Positions 15,196-28,000 of a stretch of DNA of 64,000 nt are shown one piece after another. The translations under genes were made by a program, and so were the position numbers. Every line of letters begins with the position of its first letter. The stretch's first letter is position 1. This DNA comes from Pipra filicauda (lineage: Eukaryota > Chordata > Aves > Passeriformes > Pipridae): positions 5,642,001-5,706,000 of the forward strand of contig NW_024104421.1 of NCBI RefSeq assembly GCF_003945595.2, in the 5' to 3' direction. The notes under the pieces are model-generated. The model saw only the letters and a program-made list of their open reading frames with translations. It had not been told where the DNA came from and did not search any database.

Positions 15196-16920
15196 CTCTT
15201 TAAGGGCTTGCTCAAAGCAAAACATCAGGCAAGGTTGCTGATGTATGAATGTCTGATGCTCACAAAGGACTGTGCAGAAAGGAGGTTATTTCCTTGACAG
15301 CTCTTTGAAAATGAGTGATGCAGATATCCTTCACCTCTTGGTCAAGACCCCAGACGTTTCATATCGCGAATTTTTTAAGGCCAGGGCTCAGTTTTAAGCA
15401 CTGCAGATAAAAGGGTCAGTTTTCTACTCCTTGAACAGAAGCTCAGTATAGACAAAAGATGGTGGGGATAGGGGCAGTTGCTTGCTGGGAGGGTGAGGAG
15501 AAGGGCCATATCAGCAGAAGTGTGCAATGCTGTCACCTAAAGCTGAGGTCATGGAGTGCAATAAGTGACATCTTATTGAGCATAAAAAAGCTATACCGTG
15601 CAAAATACAATTCTTATTAAGTATTCTTGCTGTTTCCAGTAAACTGCTTCAATAAAAATAATTCAGGCTTTTAGGAAAGTAAGCTTTTCAAACTGTTGTA
15701 AAATTACTACAATATATTTTACACCAAACATTTGCCAGATTTGATTTTTCTCCATTTAGGCTAATGTATGAGATACGGCAGAAATGTGGATAAGCAACAA
15801 CAAAACCAAAAAAGAATTCAGGGTGGGAGCAGGAAATTTACAACTTCTCCAAATTAAAATATTTTAAATTTCTTAATAAAGATATACATAAAGCAATACA
15901 TTTCTTGACTTAAACTGTGCTAAGCTTTTCCTCAAGGCTTCTGTGATTACACTCAGACTAACTTGTGAACCAGGGTCAAAAGCCAATAGATGGGTTATAC
16001 TGAGTGTATACTCTGTCTTTTGAGATAGCTAAGAAAGCAGTTGGGAAAAAATATCTTTTGCATGAATTCTATTAATCACTGTTAAGGGACTAAATATAAT
16101 TAATTAGGGCATCATCTTTGAAGTTAGGTGTGCCAATAATTTTGCAGCCTGATTTTTCCTAGATGCAGAGCACCCATCAGTCAAGTTTAGACACAGAAGT
16201 CATTCACTATTGTTATTAACAATATCAAAAATAACACAACAAGAGGGCACAAACTGAGCCTTTGGTATTTGACAACGATTAAAATTTAAGAAAAAGAATT
16301 TTGAAATACCTTACTACCTATGATGAAACATACAGAACACTCAGAGAGAACAATGAAATAGTTAAAAATATGTTGCTCATTGCTGAACACTTATGCTACA
16401 TTTGATCGTGAAATTGTTAGCTTTTTGGATATTAGGTGCAAAAAAGTGCAAAGAATATTTAGTTAACTGTTACAGTACCACATTACAAAAAGTATTTTCT
16501 AGGCCACAAAGGCCACTGCTAATATAATTTATATTAAGATAAATGTATACACAAAATAGTTTTTCAATCTCCACATATATGTATATATATATCTGTTTCT
16601 ATATCAACCTTGCAGAATCATGTTGAAAATGAACTAGGCCACAGAATTTCATTATGATAACAATGATAGGAGGAAAAAACCTCACAGAGGAGAGCTTGTT
16701 CTCCTATTAAAAAAATTACTCACCCAGAGCAAATGAAGGAATGAAATTCTGCAAGGCCACTCTGTATTTATGGTGATGAAAATACAATCTTAAGCAGGGA
16801 GAATTAGTGTTCAGAATTACCAACCCTCTCTGGGAGAAACCATTTCTGCCTAGAAGCCATGAAAAGCAACCTGAAACAAACATTCTTAAACTTGGGCTGG
16901 AGCCTTTTCTTTTCTTCTGC

Positions 16921-16947
16921 TTTTTTTTTTTTTTTTTTTTTTTTTTT
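16921..16947. repeat. T27 homopolymer
   Basis: 27 uninterrupted T on plus, A27 on the SYT10 strand, just beyond the candidate poly(A) signal. Confidence 0.95.
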
Positions 16948-16989
16948 GTAATTAATTTGTAAAGTCTGTCTGAAAGATTGATTTTTATA

Positions 16990-16995
16990 TTTATT
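16990..16995 (-). terminator. Candidate SYT10 polyadenylation signal AATAAA
   Basis: TTTATT on plus reads AATAAA on the gene strand. It is the first canonical hexamer after the SYT10 stop. About 43 bases further along the minus strand is a pure A27 run (plus T27 at 16921-16947). No clear GT-rich downstream element is seen, which lowers confidence. Confidence 0.35.
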
Positions 16996-18522
16996 TGCTC
17001 TTTTGCTGTGTTCGGAGTCACAGAAGGCAAGGTGTAAAACCTGCCTCCTTTTTTGACTTAGAAACATTTGCAATGTTAGGACCAGCCTTCCTAACTTTCC
17101 TGGAGCAGTTAAGACACTTCAAGGTGCGACTGACTGCCTAAGGACTGGATCTTCATAAACATATTCTGTGTCAGCCAGGCTAAACCAAACCAAAATGGTT
17201 CTTCAGAATTTTGCCCAAACTACCTTTTCCCTTCATATCTAGATTAATTCTCATAATTTCTTTCATTATCTTAAACCAATCCTCTGTATGATACCTTTTT
17301 TCTGTAAAAATGCTCTTTTGGGAAACACTGTCTCCTCAGTTTTCTTTATATATTGCGAAGATACAAAAAGTACCAATACCTCAACTTATTTTTTCTAGTT
17401 ACAGTTCAGCTTTCAAAATCTAAGACCCAATTATGCAGTCTTTGCCATGCTCTTCACAGAAAGACGAAAAAAAGAAGAAAGAAAAAAGGAAATAACTATC
17501 TGATTTATCCAATTGAGGTAAACTGCAGTGTTTAAAAGAGATAAATTTACAAAATAATGTGTAGCTCTCTTCTAGTTTTTAAAGCATCCGACTACAGCCA
17601 ACAGTTTCTTGCATTTGCTGTCACTGTGTATTCTAATAAATGAGTTTACTAGTTTATAAAATAGCTACATTTCAATTTCTCTCTCCATATACTGACAGAA
17701 AAAATATCTCAAATTCATATTTAGTATATAATTCCAGAGGCATCCAGCGGGCGAACAGAAACTATTCCACGTGCACTATGCACACAGTCAAAATAACTTC
17801 AAAGTAATCTAAATCTGTCACATTAAACCATAGAATCTGAAAAGTGTTCTGGGTAACTGCAGTATTTGTTCAATTTTCTGAACAGACAAAACACATTAAA
17901 TCAATTCCTTTACTTCAGAGCATTCTCTCCTAGTTTACACTAGTTTGACTTGTGTAAACATCAAGCAAGGACTGCGCTAAGCCAGCAACAATTGGGCTGT
18001 TTTGAGGGGCTGGATGCGCCTCATCAGGAGACACCTACATCCTTGTGGAGCTGCATCCACCTCCACACACCTCACTGCAGAGACATTAGCTTTCCACAGC
18101 GATACCCGTACACGGACTGTCGGTGCCACGCAGAGACACCCCAGACAGCTCTTCGGCAGCCACTGGGCAGCTGAAGCAAACCATCTTCTGAGGGCAGCCA
18201 CCTGCCTGGGGGCACCTGCCTGGCTGCTTTGCTGGACAGGATAACAGAGGCAGCTGGCATTGTGATTGCTGGAAGATTATAACTGCATAGATCCAGTTCT
18301 GGTACCTGTTCCATAAGGGTTGAACTAAAACCCAGCAAAGCCAGTAGGTCCTTGTCATTGGCTTTGGTGGACTTTTGATCAGCCCTTTCTCCCTGCCCGA
18401 GGAATGAGCTGATTTTTCACTCAGAACATGACAACAGTTGTTTTTTCATGCAACATTCAGTTTGGAATGCTATCTTGCAAAGTCCCTCAGGATTTAGTGC
18501 AATTTAGAAGAAATTTACTACA

Positions 18523-18524
<2 letters not shown>

Positions 18525-18555
<31 letters not shown>
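18525..18555. repeat. (TA)n microsatellite
   Basis: About 15 AT dinucleotide units, self-complementary, inside the inferred SYT10 3'UTR about 380 bp after the stop. Confidence 0.95.
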
Positions 18556-18556
<1 letters not shown>

Positions 18557-18934
18557 TATTCGGTCTCCCTCAAAAGAATTAGGTGTTACAAACTGCAGTA
18601 GTTTTGAATTGCTTAAGGGATTTTTTTTTCCTCTGATTTCTTTGTCTATGTAAAGATACAGGTCATATCAAAACACTGCTTGGCTATGACACTGGATACA
18701 TGCCAGCGATAAAATAGGTGAATGAATTTGCACAAGGAGGGGTTATATTTTACTCGAGTCAGCTTCATTCATACATTAAGAAATTATTATAAACTGTATA
18801 ATAAGACTTAGAATAGGAAAAATGTATCTTAATAAAAAAATATGGATACAGTTCATCTGTGGAAGCCGAACCTTCTGTTTATGTAGATGAGAGGGAGCTT
18901 TGGACACTGAACATGATGAATCCACTCTTGTTCC

Positions 18935-19006
18935 TTAGGGTGTAAGTGGAGGTTTTGGTGATGAACAGGATCCCTGGCTATCAAAACTGGTTGCTCGGCC
19001 AGGTAG
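18935..19006 (-). CDS. SYT10: SYT10 last coding exon 7: C-terminal tail and stop
   Basis: The acceptor is TTTTCTTGCAG|CTACC. The exon encodes the 23-residue tail starting [14 protein letters not shown] and ending PKPPLTP, then TAA at 18937-18935. The tail is Pro/Ser-rich and unstructured, and it matches the C-terminal character known for SYT10. The exon is 72 bases including the stop. I read it by hand from the minus strand. Confidence 0.93.
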   Translation of the reverse strand, partial: LPGRATSFDSQGSCSSPKPPLTP

Positions 19007-22000
19007 CTGCAAGAAAAATGTTATTTTTACAAATGTCATCAGATCTGGCTGTGCACCACACTCATTTCAGAGGATAAGAGACTCTCTCAAAAAAGAACTC
19101 AAATCCCACCCAGACCCTTTCTAGCCTCTGGGTCAAAGTCTGTGGCATCAAAGTCTCCAGCAGAACTAATAATGGAAAGAAAATTTCTGAAGTGACCTTC
19201 TAAAAATGCCTCTGACTTGTTTCACACAAGTGGGTTTATTTCACCAGTCAGGGGTGGTACCTCTGTCTCCAAACCTAAACAGAGAGAGCTATAAACCTCT
19301 AAAACCTTCTCTGCTGCCTTGACTGAGTTTCCTTGCCCCCACACTCTTCTTTAGGTGTTTTACTGAAGCCTTCATTTTATGCTTTTGCTACCTGTCACCA
19401 GACACGTTGTGCAGCCATGTGCTACAGAGTGGGGAAAACAAATGGCCTGTGATGCCTCAGACAGCTACTCATTTTTCAACAAAGATTGCTTTTGGGATGA
19501 GCTAAACAGTGTGTCCTTTGTGTCCCAAAACAAGGCCTGCTGCTTCTTAAGACTTCCACATGTGTCTTTCTGAATCCAAAGCTATGAGCATTTTGTATAC
19601 AGAACACCAGCAATATGTGGCCTGAAGGCTGAAGCAGGAGTCCAAGTCCAGGGACATAGAGATATAATGACCCATGCATTTGAACAAGCTTCCAATAAGT
19701 GTCTTTTGAACAGCTGTGGAGAGAGCTGCTGGTATGTTGCTTGAATTTAGCCTAATTCGCTGGCCAATTTCAGATTAGCGTTTTAGCAACAACTGTTCAT
19801 GCCAAAGGTTTTTTCATAGGATATGATAACTTCTGAAATTCTTGCAAATGATGTGTAAGTAGATGTAAGTTCCTTATCATAAACTCTATAAATTTTAAAT
19901 GTCTTAATGTAATTTTGCAGTGCTGCTAGAGTATTATGGAAACTTTTGTAGTGTCCCTTTAAGTAATCAATAAACCCATGCAACTAGATTTAGACTGTGT
20001 TAAGGATCTTGTAGCTGATATTAAGATGCTGCACTGATTTTGTTATTCTCAGAAGCACATAAGTGTGAGAGGCAAAACCATTCAATATCCTGAGAATGAG
20101 AAAATCTTCTACTTCTTACCTCCACTAGTGGATGCCAGTGAGTTATTGGTTTACGTGGGTAAGCCAACATTTCATTCCAATGATCTCTTCCAAGCCCTTC
20201 AGCATCAATGCCTGTCCGACATACCCCAATGACCTCATTGTGCCCTACTCTGAGAATTGTAGAGAGACAGAATTTGTTTTTAATAAAAATAGTTTTAATA
20301 ACATCTGATGTACAATTCTGTTTACTGGTTTAGTGTGGCACAGAGTACATGACCAAAGTTTTCACATAATTTATTACAGATATTAGTTTTAATGGTAGTA
20401 TAGTAATATTAAGTTCTGTATTGGTAACATCAAAAACCTCCTGCCACTATCAGAGTGCTTCTAGCAGCTATAAAAATAGCAATGAAGACATAACCTTTGC
20501 CATTAAAAGGTTACAACCCAAAGGACACAAGGACAGAAAAAGATCGTAATACACAAAATTATCTAGAAAGAAAACATGATTGAATTTTGTGGGAGAGGAA
20601 GGTAAAAATGATGGGGTATACATTTCATGCTGCAAATCCTTCGGACATCATTTCATAAACTATTTTGCAGTTCTAGCTGTTGTGATCTTTGGAAGTTTGG
20701 TCAAAAATGTGAAAGGTAAGCATCAAAGCTGTAACAGGCTATACCTTAATACTTCATACTCCTAGCAGTGCCATAGACTTGCTAAGGGACTCCAGAAAGT
20801 AATTTTCTGTACCTTGACTGTATGTACCTTACAATAATGTTTTCTAATTTCCTCTTAGCAAATGCTGAGAAAGGAGCAGCTGAGGAGGACTGAAAGTGTG
20901 CAAGTTGCTGTGCAACTAACGGCACCACAGTGCCTCTTTCCCATCTGACAGAGAAAGTCTTACTGACAGAAATTGGAGGACAACCAGAAATCTGATGGCA
21001 AGGAAAAACAGTCTGAAGGGTGATGTTACTAAATTGGACTTTCAGCATTTATTTGCCCTGCAATCTCAAGAGCTCATTACTAATAGCACTTGAATGAAGC
21101 AGACTTGGCTCAGGCAGGATTCTGTCAGTCACTGTCTAGTTCAACCTGCAGTCCTTGACTCACTCTAAGCAGGAATCTCTTCCTGTCAAGTCTTGGGGGA
21201 GGACACAGATAATTGAGGCTTAGATATGTTGTCAGCGAGGGCTGAACCCAAAGGTTACATATTCAAAGGTTACTTTATTGAATCAACCAAAGAATTAATT
21301 ATTACTTAATTCAATGCGGCAATTAGCATCTAATTCTTTTTTAGTCATTCAAATTTTCTTTGGTTTCAAATACCTGCCATTTAAATAGAAATAAGAGGTG
21401 TGAGGGATTTTTTTAAACTGGAAGATGTACCTGATTTATAAAGCTTTTACATAGTCCAGCCACCAGATGTGTACAGGAATGTTTGCCAAGGCTAGTGGTC
21501 CACAGGAAGATTGAGCCATATTTCTCCCTCATCACAGTTATTTATGGCACAGATAAAAGGCTAAAAGGTGTGAGAGCTTTAAACCTCTCCAGGAAAAAAA
21601 GCCCAAAGCTTTATCTTTTGTGCCACTGAAGCTGCTTACAAGTTCAAGGGGGCAGAAAGTAGTGACTTGTAATGATCAGGTATCATCTCGCTGATGATTA
21701 ACAGTCAGAAGGCAAACTGTGCTTACCGATCATAATCCATCACTGCAATGGAGAGGCTGACCTGGTCCACATTCTCTGGAGGGATATCAAAGATGATGGC
21801 CTCGTTATAAACAGGATTGAGGGTGTTCTTCTTTGTGGTGGTTTTCCGTTTTTTCAGTCTTCGTCCCTCACACATCAGCGACACTTTGACATAGGGATCT
21901 GAGTAACAGATAATCAGTTGCATGCATTTGGACTCAAAGTCATTCAAACGTGCAGCATAAGGACAATATTTGTTTTAGGAATGTAATATTGATAAGATAG

Positions 22001-25000
22001 AAAATTTCAAAGGTTTTAGTGACCCTGGGAAGCATTGCTTTCAACATGCTGTAAATGCAAAGGAAAGGTATGGGCATTCTGAACAGACAGAGTGACTGCC
22101 AGACCAAGATAGCCAGTGGATCTAAACAGGGTCTATATCCATTCTCCTGATATTTCCATTCCACAGTCATGTTAAACACAGAAAACTGAAGGAGTTCTTA
22201 TTCATCCCCTTCTTGAAGAAACTCTGCCTTGTTATTTAAAAAAAGAAGTAGATTCACCTGATGCTCCGGTTATATCCATTGCTTTGAGATTCCTACATTT
22301 GATGACTGTCAATGTCATTCTCCCAGCAGTAGGCAAATAACAAAGGGAAAACATGATCTCACCCAAATCTATGCTTTCCTGAAAAAGAAAAGCAATGATT
22401 AAAAACCTGATCATACTGCCAGCAATTCAGTACAGATCATGCAAAACTTTAGAATTTCTTTTTTAACATGGAGGTAGGTTTCTTTTGCAATATACAATGT
22501 GATTTTCAAAAATTATTTCTATAAAGTACAGAAAGAGTAACAACAGGGTAATATTTTAGGGACAGGATCTACAATTAATAAACTGAGAAATTAAAACAAA
22601 AGCAGAACCAAAACTTTCTGCTTTTCTGAAAAGGTGCTGATGTAGAATGTCAAGTTCTGCTCTTGAAAAAACTCATACTCCATCAACAACACTGGAATTT
22701 ATGTAGGAGATTTATTTCTGGACACCTGTATGTGAATGAAAAGCTAATCCTGTCAAAGAAGAACTTACTTGTAAAAGTTACTCTCTTTACTGCTTTTAAT
22801 GTGCTTTGGGGGGTTGCTCTGTTTTAGAAGAAAAGCAAAATAAAGGAATAGCATCTACAGCTTTCCTGGCTCAACAACAATTTCTTGGAGGATAATATAC
22901 TCAGAAAGACGGATAAGGCCCACAGTGATCTTAATAATCCTCACAAAGAGACAGTTGCTATATTGAGACAATGTGCTCTGAATTTATGCCATATGATATT
23001 GCTATACAGTCCTACAATACTTGAGAAATGTAACCTAAGGAAGAGAGTTTCCATCAGTTCTTATTTTTTTCTTTTCTCAGAGTTATATAATTATCCTAAT
23101 ACTGTAAAAGTTTATGCTCTGAAATGTTAGTTATGTTCTAAATTGTTCCTGTTCTAAATTTTAACATCCCCTTCCAACCCCTCCACCCCAAAAAAAACAA
23201 AAACAAGAAAGAAAATTGCATATTAAGAACTCATGATATGAGTTTGTAAGGAGCATGTAAGGAAGCTGCTTCTGTAAGGCAGCCACTCTCAAGCATGCTC
23301 ATGTGATCTCAAAGGACCTTTTTTTGACTACTACTAAAAAGCTTATTTTTAACAGCTCAGCTTCAATATTTTATCTGTCAAAGCTACAGTTACCTTGAGA
23401 GTACAGATTCTCTTGAGAGCTGCTGGATTTATCCTACAGCTGTTCTGGCTTCAGAAGGCAGGTATGATATATTTTTAAATGGAACATATTAAAATAATGA
23501 TTGCTGTATAGATGGCAAATACATTGTTTATAGTTATGAGGCAAGACTGGGGCTTCTTGTTCACATTCTTCAGCTGCTTATGTGAAGAGTTTTATTGACT
23601 TCCTTTGGGTTAATACTCTGTCTAAATTGAAATAGGCCCTTCACTTGCTTCATCTTTCTTGAGTAAAGACAGACTTAATCACATGCTTCAGGGTTTGGGG
23701 TTTTTTTTGTATTTTGTTTTGTTTTGTTTTGTTTTTTTTTTCCCCTGCATTGCAGACTTTAGATTGAAGAATGCAGTTTTGGAATAGCTTTAAATTCTCT
23801 GCTGCGCTGGTAATAAAATATTGACTTTTGTGTAGGTTGGTCAATTCACATGTTCAGTCGTTTTGCTGAGATTCTTTTCTGAAGATTAACAGATTGATAA
23901 GCATGTGAACATGCACTATGGGCAAATTTCATGCTTGTCAGCATTTCAGATTTCTCATCATTTCAAAATGATTTAACTATTTCAGTCCACGTAGGACAAA
24001 TACAGCTATCTGACATCTCCTCGGGCCAACCCCTTTCTTTGACATGAAGAGCATAGAATTTTGTGGCACAGGGTAAATTACCAAATTCACTTTTCTGTTT
24101 CAGAAAATAAAAAACGAACAAATTAAGTGTAATTATTTTCACTCATTTGTTAAAGTGGCAAGTGCTCTCTTATATTTTACAGTTTTCGTCATATCTGAAA
24201 AGTGCTTAAAGCACAGTTTCTATTACTAACATTAATTTCTGCATTCAGAGTCTGATTGTTGTTCTTCATATCCATATGTCAAACAGATCTCACATCTTTT
24301 GTCTGAAAAGAAAAGTTCCCCCACTTTCAGTGCTTTGAAGTTTAAGGTCTATGTTGAGAGAGGAGATGAAGATAGTTTGGATATGAAACAACATGGGCAG
24401 CTCATAAAAAAGTCCAGTTTTTCCCTCTTCAGAGAGATGAACAGAGAAAAATTCACTTTTGAAGACAGGAACATGAACTTGAGTATTCTATTATTTATAT
24501 AAGAGAAATTGGATAGACACTTGAAGGTTTGGGTGAACTCAACTGATAAAGAAGAATACTGACAGGGCTATGTGGTATGACTTAAATACTTTAAAAGAGG
24601 CATTGCTCAAAATGCTTGCAAAACTCCATGTGGTGGTTACTCTACAGTACTTTTTGAAGAGCAGAGAAAACCATCAGTGCTTAATAAAATGGCAACCATA
24701 TGAGTCTCACACCCAGTCCTTTTCCTTTCCTTTCTGAACAGCATGCACTGAAGGTATATTGAAAAAGAGCTTGTAAAATGCCCTGCAATCACACACAGTG
24801 CTTTTAACAATTCAATGGATAAGGAAGCCGCCTTAATGCAAAAATAAATGCTCAGAAAACCAGTGAAGGGGATCTTTGCACTCCACACAGTAGACTGTCC
24901 GAAAGGCAGATTTACTGAAGTTTCCAGAGCTCTGTAACTTGTGCACTGACTACTCAGTTTGAAGTGGTAAGGGATGGTTTTAGGATTGGGAAAAGGCTCC

Positions 25001-28000
25001 CTATCACTCCACTGTTTACGCAGGAATTTTCTGACATCTATGCTCTATACCTGGAAAAAATGTGGCTTGTGCTTCCCTGGAAGGTCTGCCTTTCTTATCA
25101 AGGAACAACACTCATGTTTCTATAGATAAATTCTACAGCAGACTAGAACAGATAATATTTCACACTAATACTTGTCAATATCAAAGACATTTATGAGTCA
25201 GACATTGTAAAATCAAAGGGCTAGAAACAAAATGAGTAGTTACTCTGCACTAGTCCACAAACTACACCTAATTCTCCTCCTTGTGGGGAGAACTGGCTGT
25301 CATAGATTGCTACTACAGTCTAGGAGTTCCCATGGTCCCCAGATTGAGTTAAAATACAACTTCTTTCAAAATCTTTTAAACAACTCAGATGATTTTATCT
25401 TTTTAATTTAATTTCATACTATTTGTGGCATCTGTTGTTTGCTGACAGTTTTGTAGACTGTGTCTTTTTGATTAGTAAGGAATAGAAAGTCCCAGGACTT
25501 TTACTCAGTTTCTACTCTGAGTATCTTCCAAGAATAGTGGTCTTTCTTCATACATGAGTGTGAAGCTGACTGTATTTTGTTAGGACCTCTATAAACCAAC
25601 TGGAGATTAAGAAATTTTTTTTAAAAAGAATCATTAAAATAAATATGCTTTGAAAATCAATCAGAGTGTGAAGCATAAGACTTATGAACTTTTAAATGCT
25701 CTTTTGAAGATTTAAGATGAAAATTATCTCTCTCTATATATATATGATAGCATCTGAAACTGGGTATTTGATAAAATGTCTGGGATATCACCATTTCCCC
25801 CCACATTTTATTAACTTGAGCACTAGAGGTTCATGAATTAGGAGCAGAAAACACAGATTCAGATCTAGACAACAAACAACATAAGGTTTTGAGTTTCTTT
25901 AAACTTCTCATGACAGCCTTTGTCTATCACATTGATTATCATGAGTAATATTTTTAAATTTCCAGGATCCTTAAGCATTATTGATTTTAGTTGAGATTTA
26001 AAAATAGAATGCGAATTGCTTTGGAATATCAATGGTCTAGAAAATCCATATTTTTCTCACTTTGTAATACACTAGCTAACCAAGTTCACACAAGTAATCT
26101 GACAGGAACCCTTCAGCACAAGCAAATCTGAGGAAGCTAAGGCACAGACTGCCCTCAACAATCATGTCTGCATTAAAGTTCACCTCAAACAAAACACAAC
26201 TCAGAAGGCACAATCCTGAACCCCGTGGTTGCCATTCATGCAAATTTTTAGCTATGCCTCAGATTGTCTTACACGTATCTTATATTTACTGAGAATTGCA
26301 CATTACTTACATTACTCCCGTGAAATTTTAGCTCTTTCCTATACCTATTTTGAGCATTTCTTTTTTTCTTTCCTTGGACTAAACTTAGATTTCAATTAAT
26401 AACTAGCTTTACAGATGCTTGTAATGAATGCTCCCCACTGACTTCCAGTAACAGGTACAGAGAAACCACCATTACGCACAGTTGCACTAATGCAAATGGA
26501 AGCATTTCTTGGTACTTTATATCTCTTCATTTATTTCCCTTTTGTGTTCACAAGTCATCACACAGTACTAAGGAACTGGAACAGTGGCAAACACTACACC
26601 ATCTTCAGTTATTTTTATAGCTATGATTTTATTCTATCCAATACATTTTCTAGTATGGTGATGGTAGAACAAAAATAAAACGAAGAAAACAATGATCTCA
26701 TGTGTGCATGTCAGTTATTCAGATGAACTTCATTTTTTTTAATCTACAGAATATGGATTTTTTTAAATAGCATAATTCTCACCTTGCACAAACAACCATG
26801 TGAATGGATGTGCTAATAACTTTTCCCATTAATTCCATTAGGAGAGATCCATTAGGATATGTCTGCATTCCCTGCTTTATGGGCTCTTGGGAAATCAGTC
26901 CAGAAGTTGGCAAAGTCAGATGAAAAAAGTTCCTTATTCTATTATATGTGTTATCATACCCAATGGACACCAGTGCCCTCATTTTCACACTTATTCTTGT
27001 AGAATTAGCAAGATTTCTCCTGAGGCTCATGAGTGGTCCCCACTCATAACACAGAAAAACAGTGGAAAGGTCTGAGGAGAAGTTTGGAGAACTTGTAGGG
27101 GAGCATCAACTAAACTGATCGAGTTCTTAGAGCTGTTGTTCCTGGAAAAAGCTTTGCTGTCACTTACTCCAATTACTTTTCCCAGTTGTTTCCACTAAAT
27201 TCAATAGGAGAGACAACTTTTAATCAGTAACCTCCACAAATTCAGTGGGGAAGTTAGGTATAGGTCCTTCCATGTTCAGGGTAGTTTCTACTCACGGATC
27301 AACATCCATAATCCTGAACTGAACAGGAGAAAGTATTTACTGACTACACTGTCAGAGTAAGAACTTCTGTAGTCTCTCTTCTATATGCCAACAGCTTAAT
27401 TGGTTTCCTATACCAGCAAGTGCAAAAAGCATATGGGGAGCTGATATGTGAAATAAGGTGTCATTTTTGAATCACAAATGAACCCCGGGCCACTTTTTTC
27501 ACTGATGTTTGTTTCTTCTTCCTTCCCCCTAGCTTTTCAAGTTTTGAAATTCAAACAAAGTCTTAAAAGAGCAACTCGCTATGGATTCTTACAGAGAACT
27601 ATGTAAATGCTACTGGAACTAAAAAATTTATATGCTGTTATTTTTACTGGTCTGTCATTAACTTCCATGGTTAAAATAACAAGCATTTGCATAATTAATA
27701 GTGCATTACAAATTAAATTCCCTCAGAAACTTGGTTATTGTTACCTTCATTATCATTCAGATTATCATAACCCACAGTAGTAATTTCAATTCTTAATCTC
27801 AATTTTAATATCCAAAACTACTTTCTTATTAACTGTAATTTAAATAATGTTTTAAAAATTGCATGTAATAGTAGACTAGCAAAAATACAAAGAGTAGTAT
27901 GAATTCCCTTTGCACTTAATTCCTAAACAAGTGATTTGCAAATTTTTTTCTCTTCTTTTTCTGTTGCATTTTGAGTAAGCATCTGTAATAAATAATAATA

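Larger units (their letters stand above)
1..16920. other. Downstream intergenic flank, no gene supported
   Basis: AT-rich unique sequence. Open frames are short, have no recognisable domains and no consistent splice context. Local points are a GC-richer block at about 5250-5510, another at about 8100-8330, and the palindromes at 12538-12579 and 15165-15195. I recognise no tRNA, rRNA, snRNA or transposon coding sequence. Confidence 0.7.
16970..18934 (-). other. SYT10: Inferred SYT10 3'UTR
   Basis: Following the stop codon along the minus strand, the first canonical AATAAA I find is at 16990-16995, about 1.94 kb downstream. Cleavage would fall near 16970-16978. Within this stretch are a (TA)n run at 18525-18555 and a GC-richer block at about 17960-18245. 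The end is an inference: weak or distal poly(A) sites cannot be excluded. Confidence 0.35.

Noticed and set aside
16716..17073. Minus-strand frames with a poly-Lys run, considered as a processed retrocopy with a poly(A) tail
   Set aside because: The A27 run follows a plausible SYT10 poly(A) signal; there is no upstream coding match and no target-site duplication.
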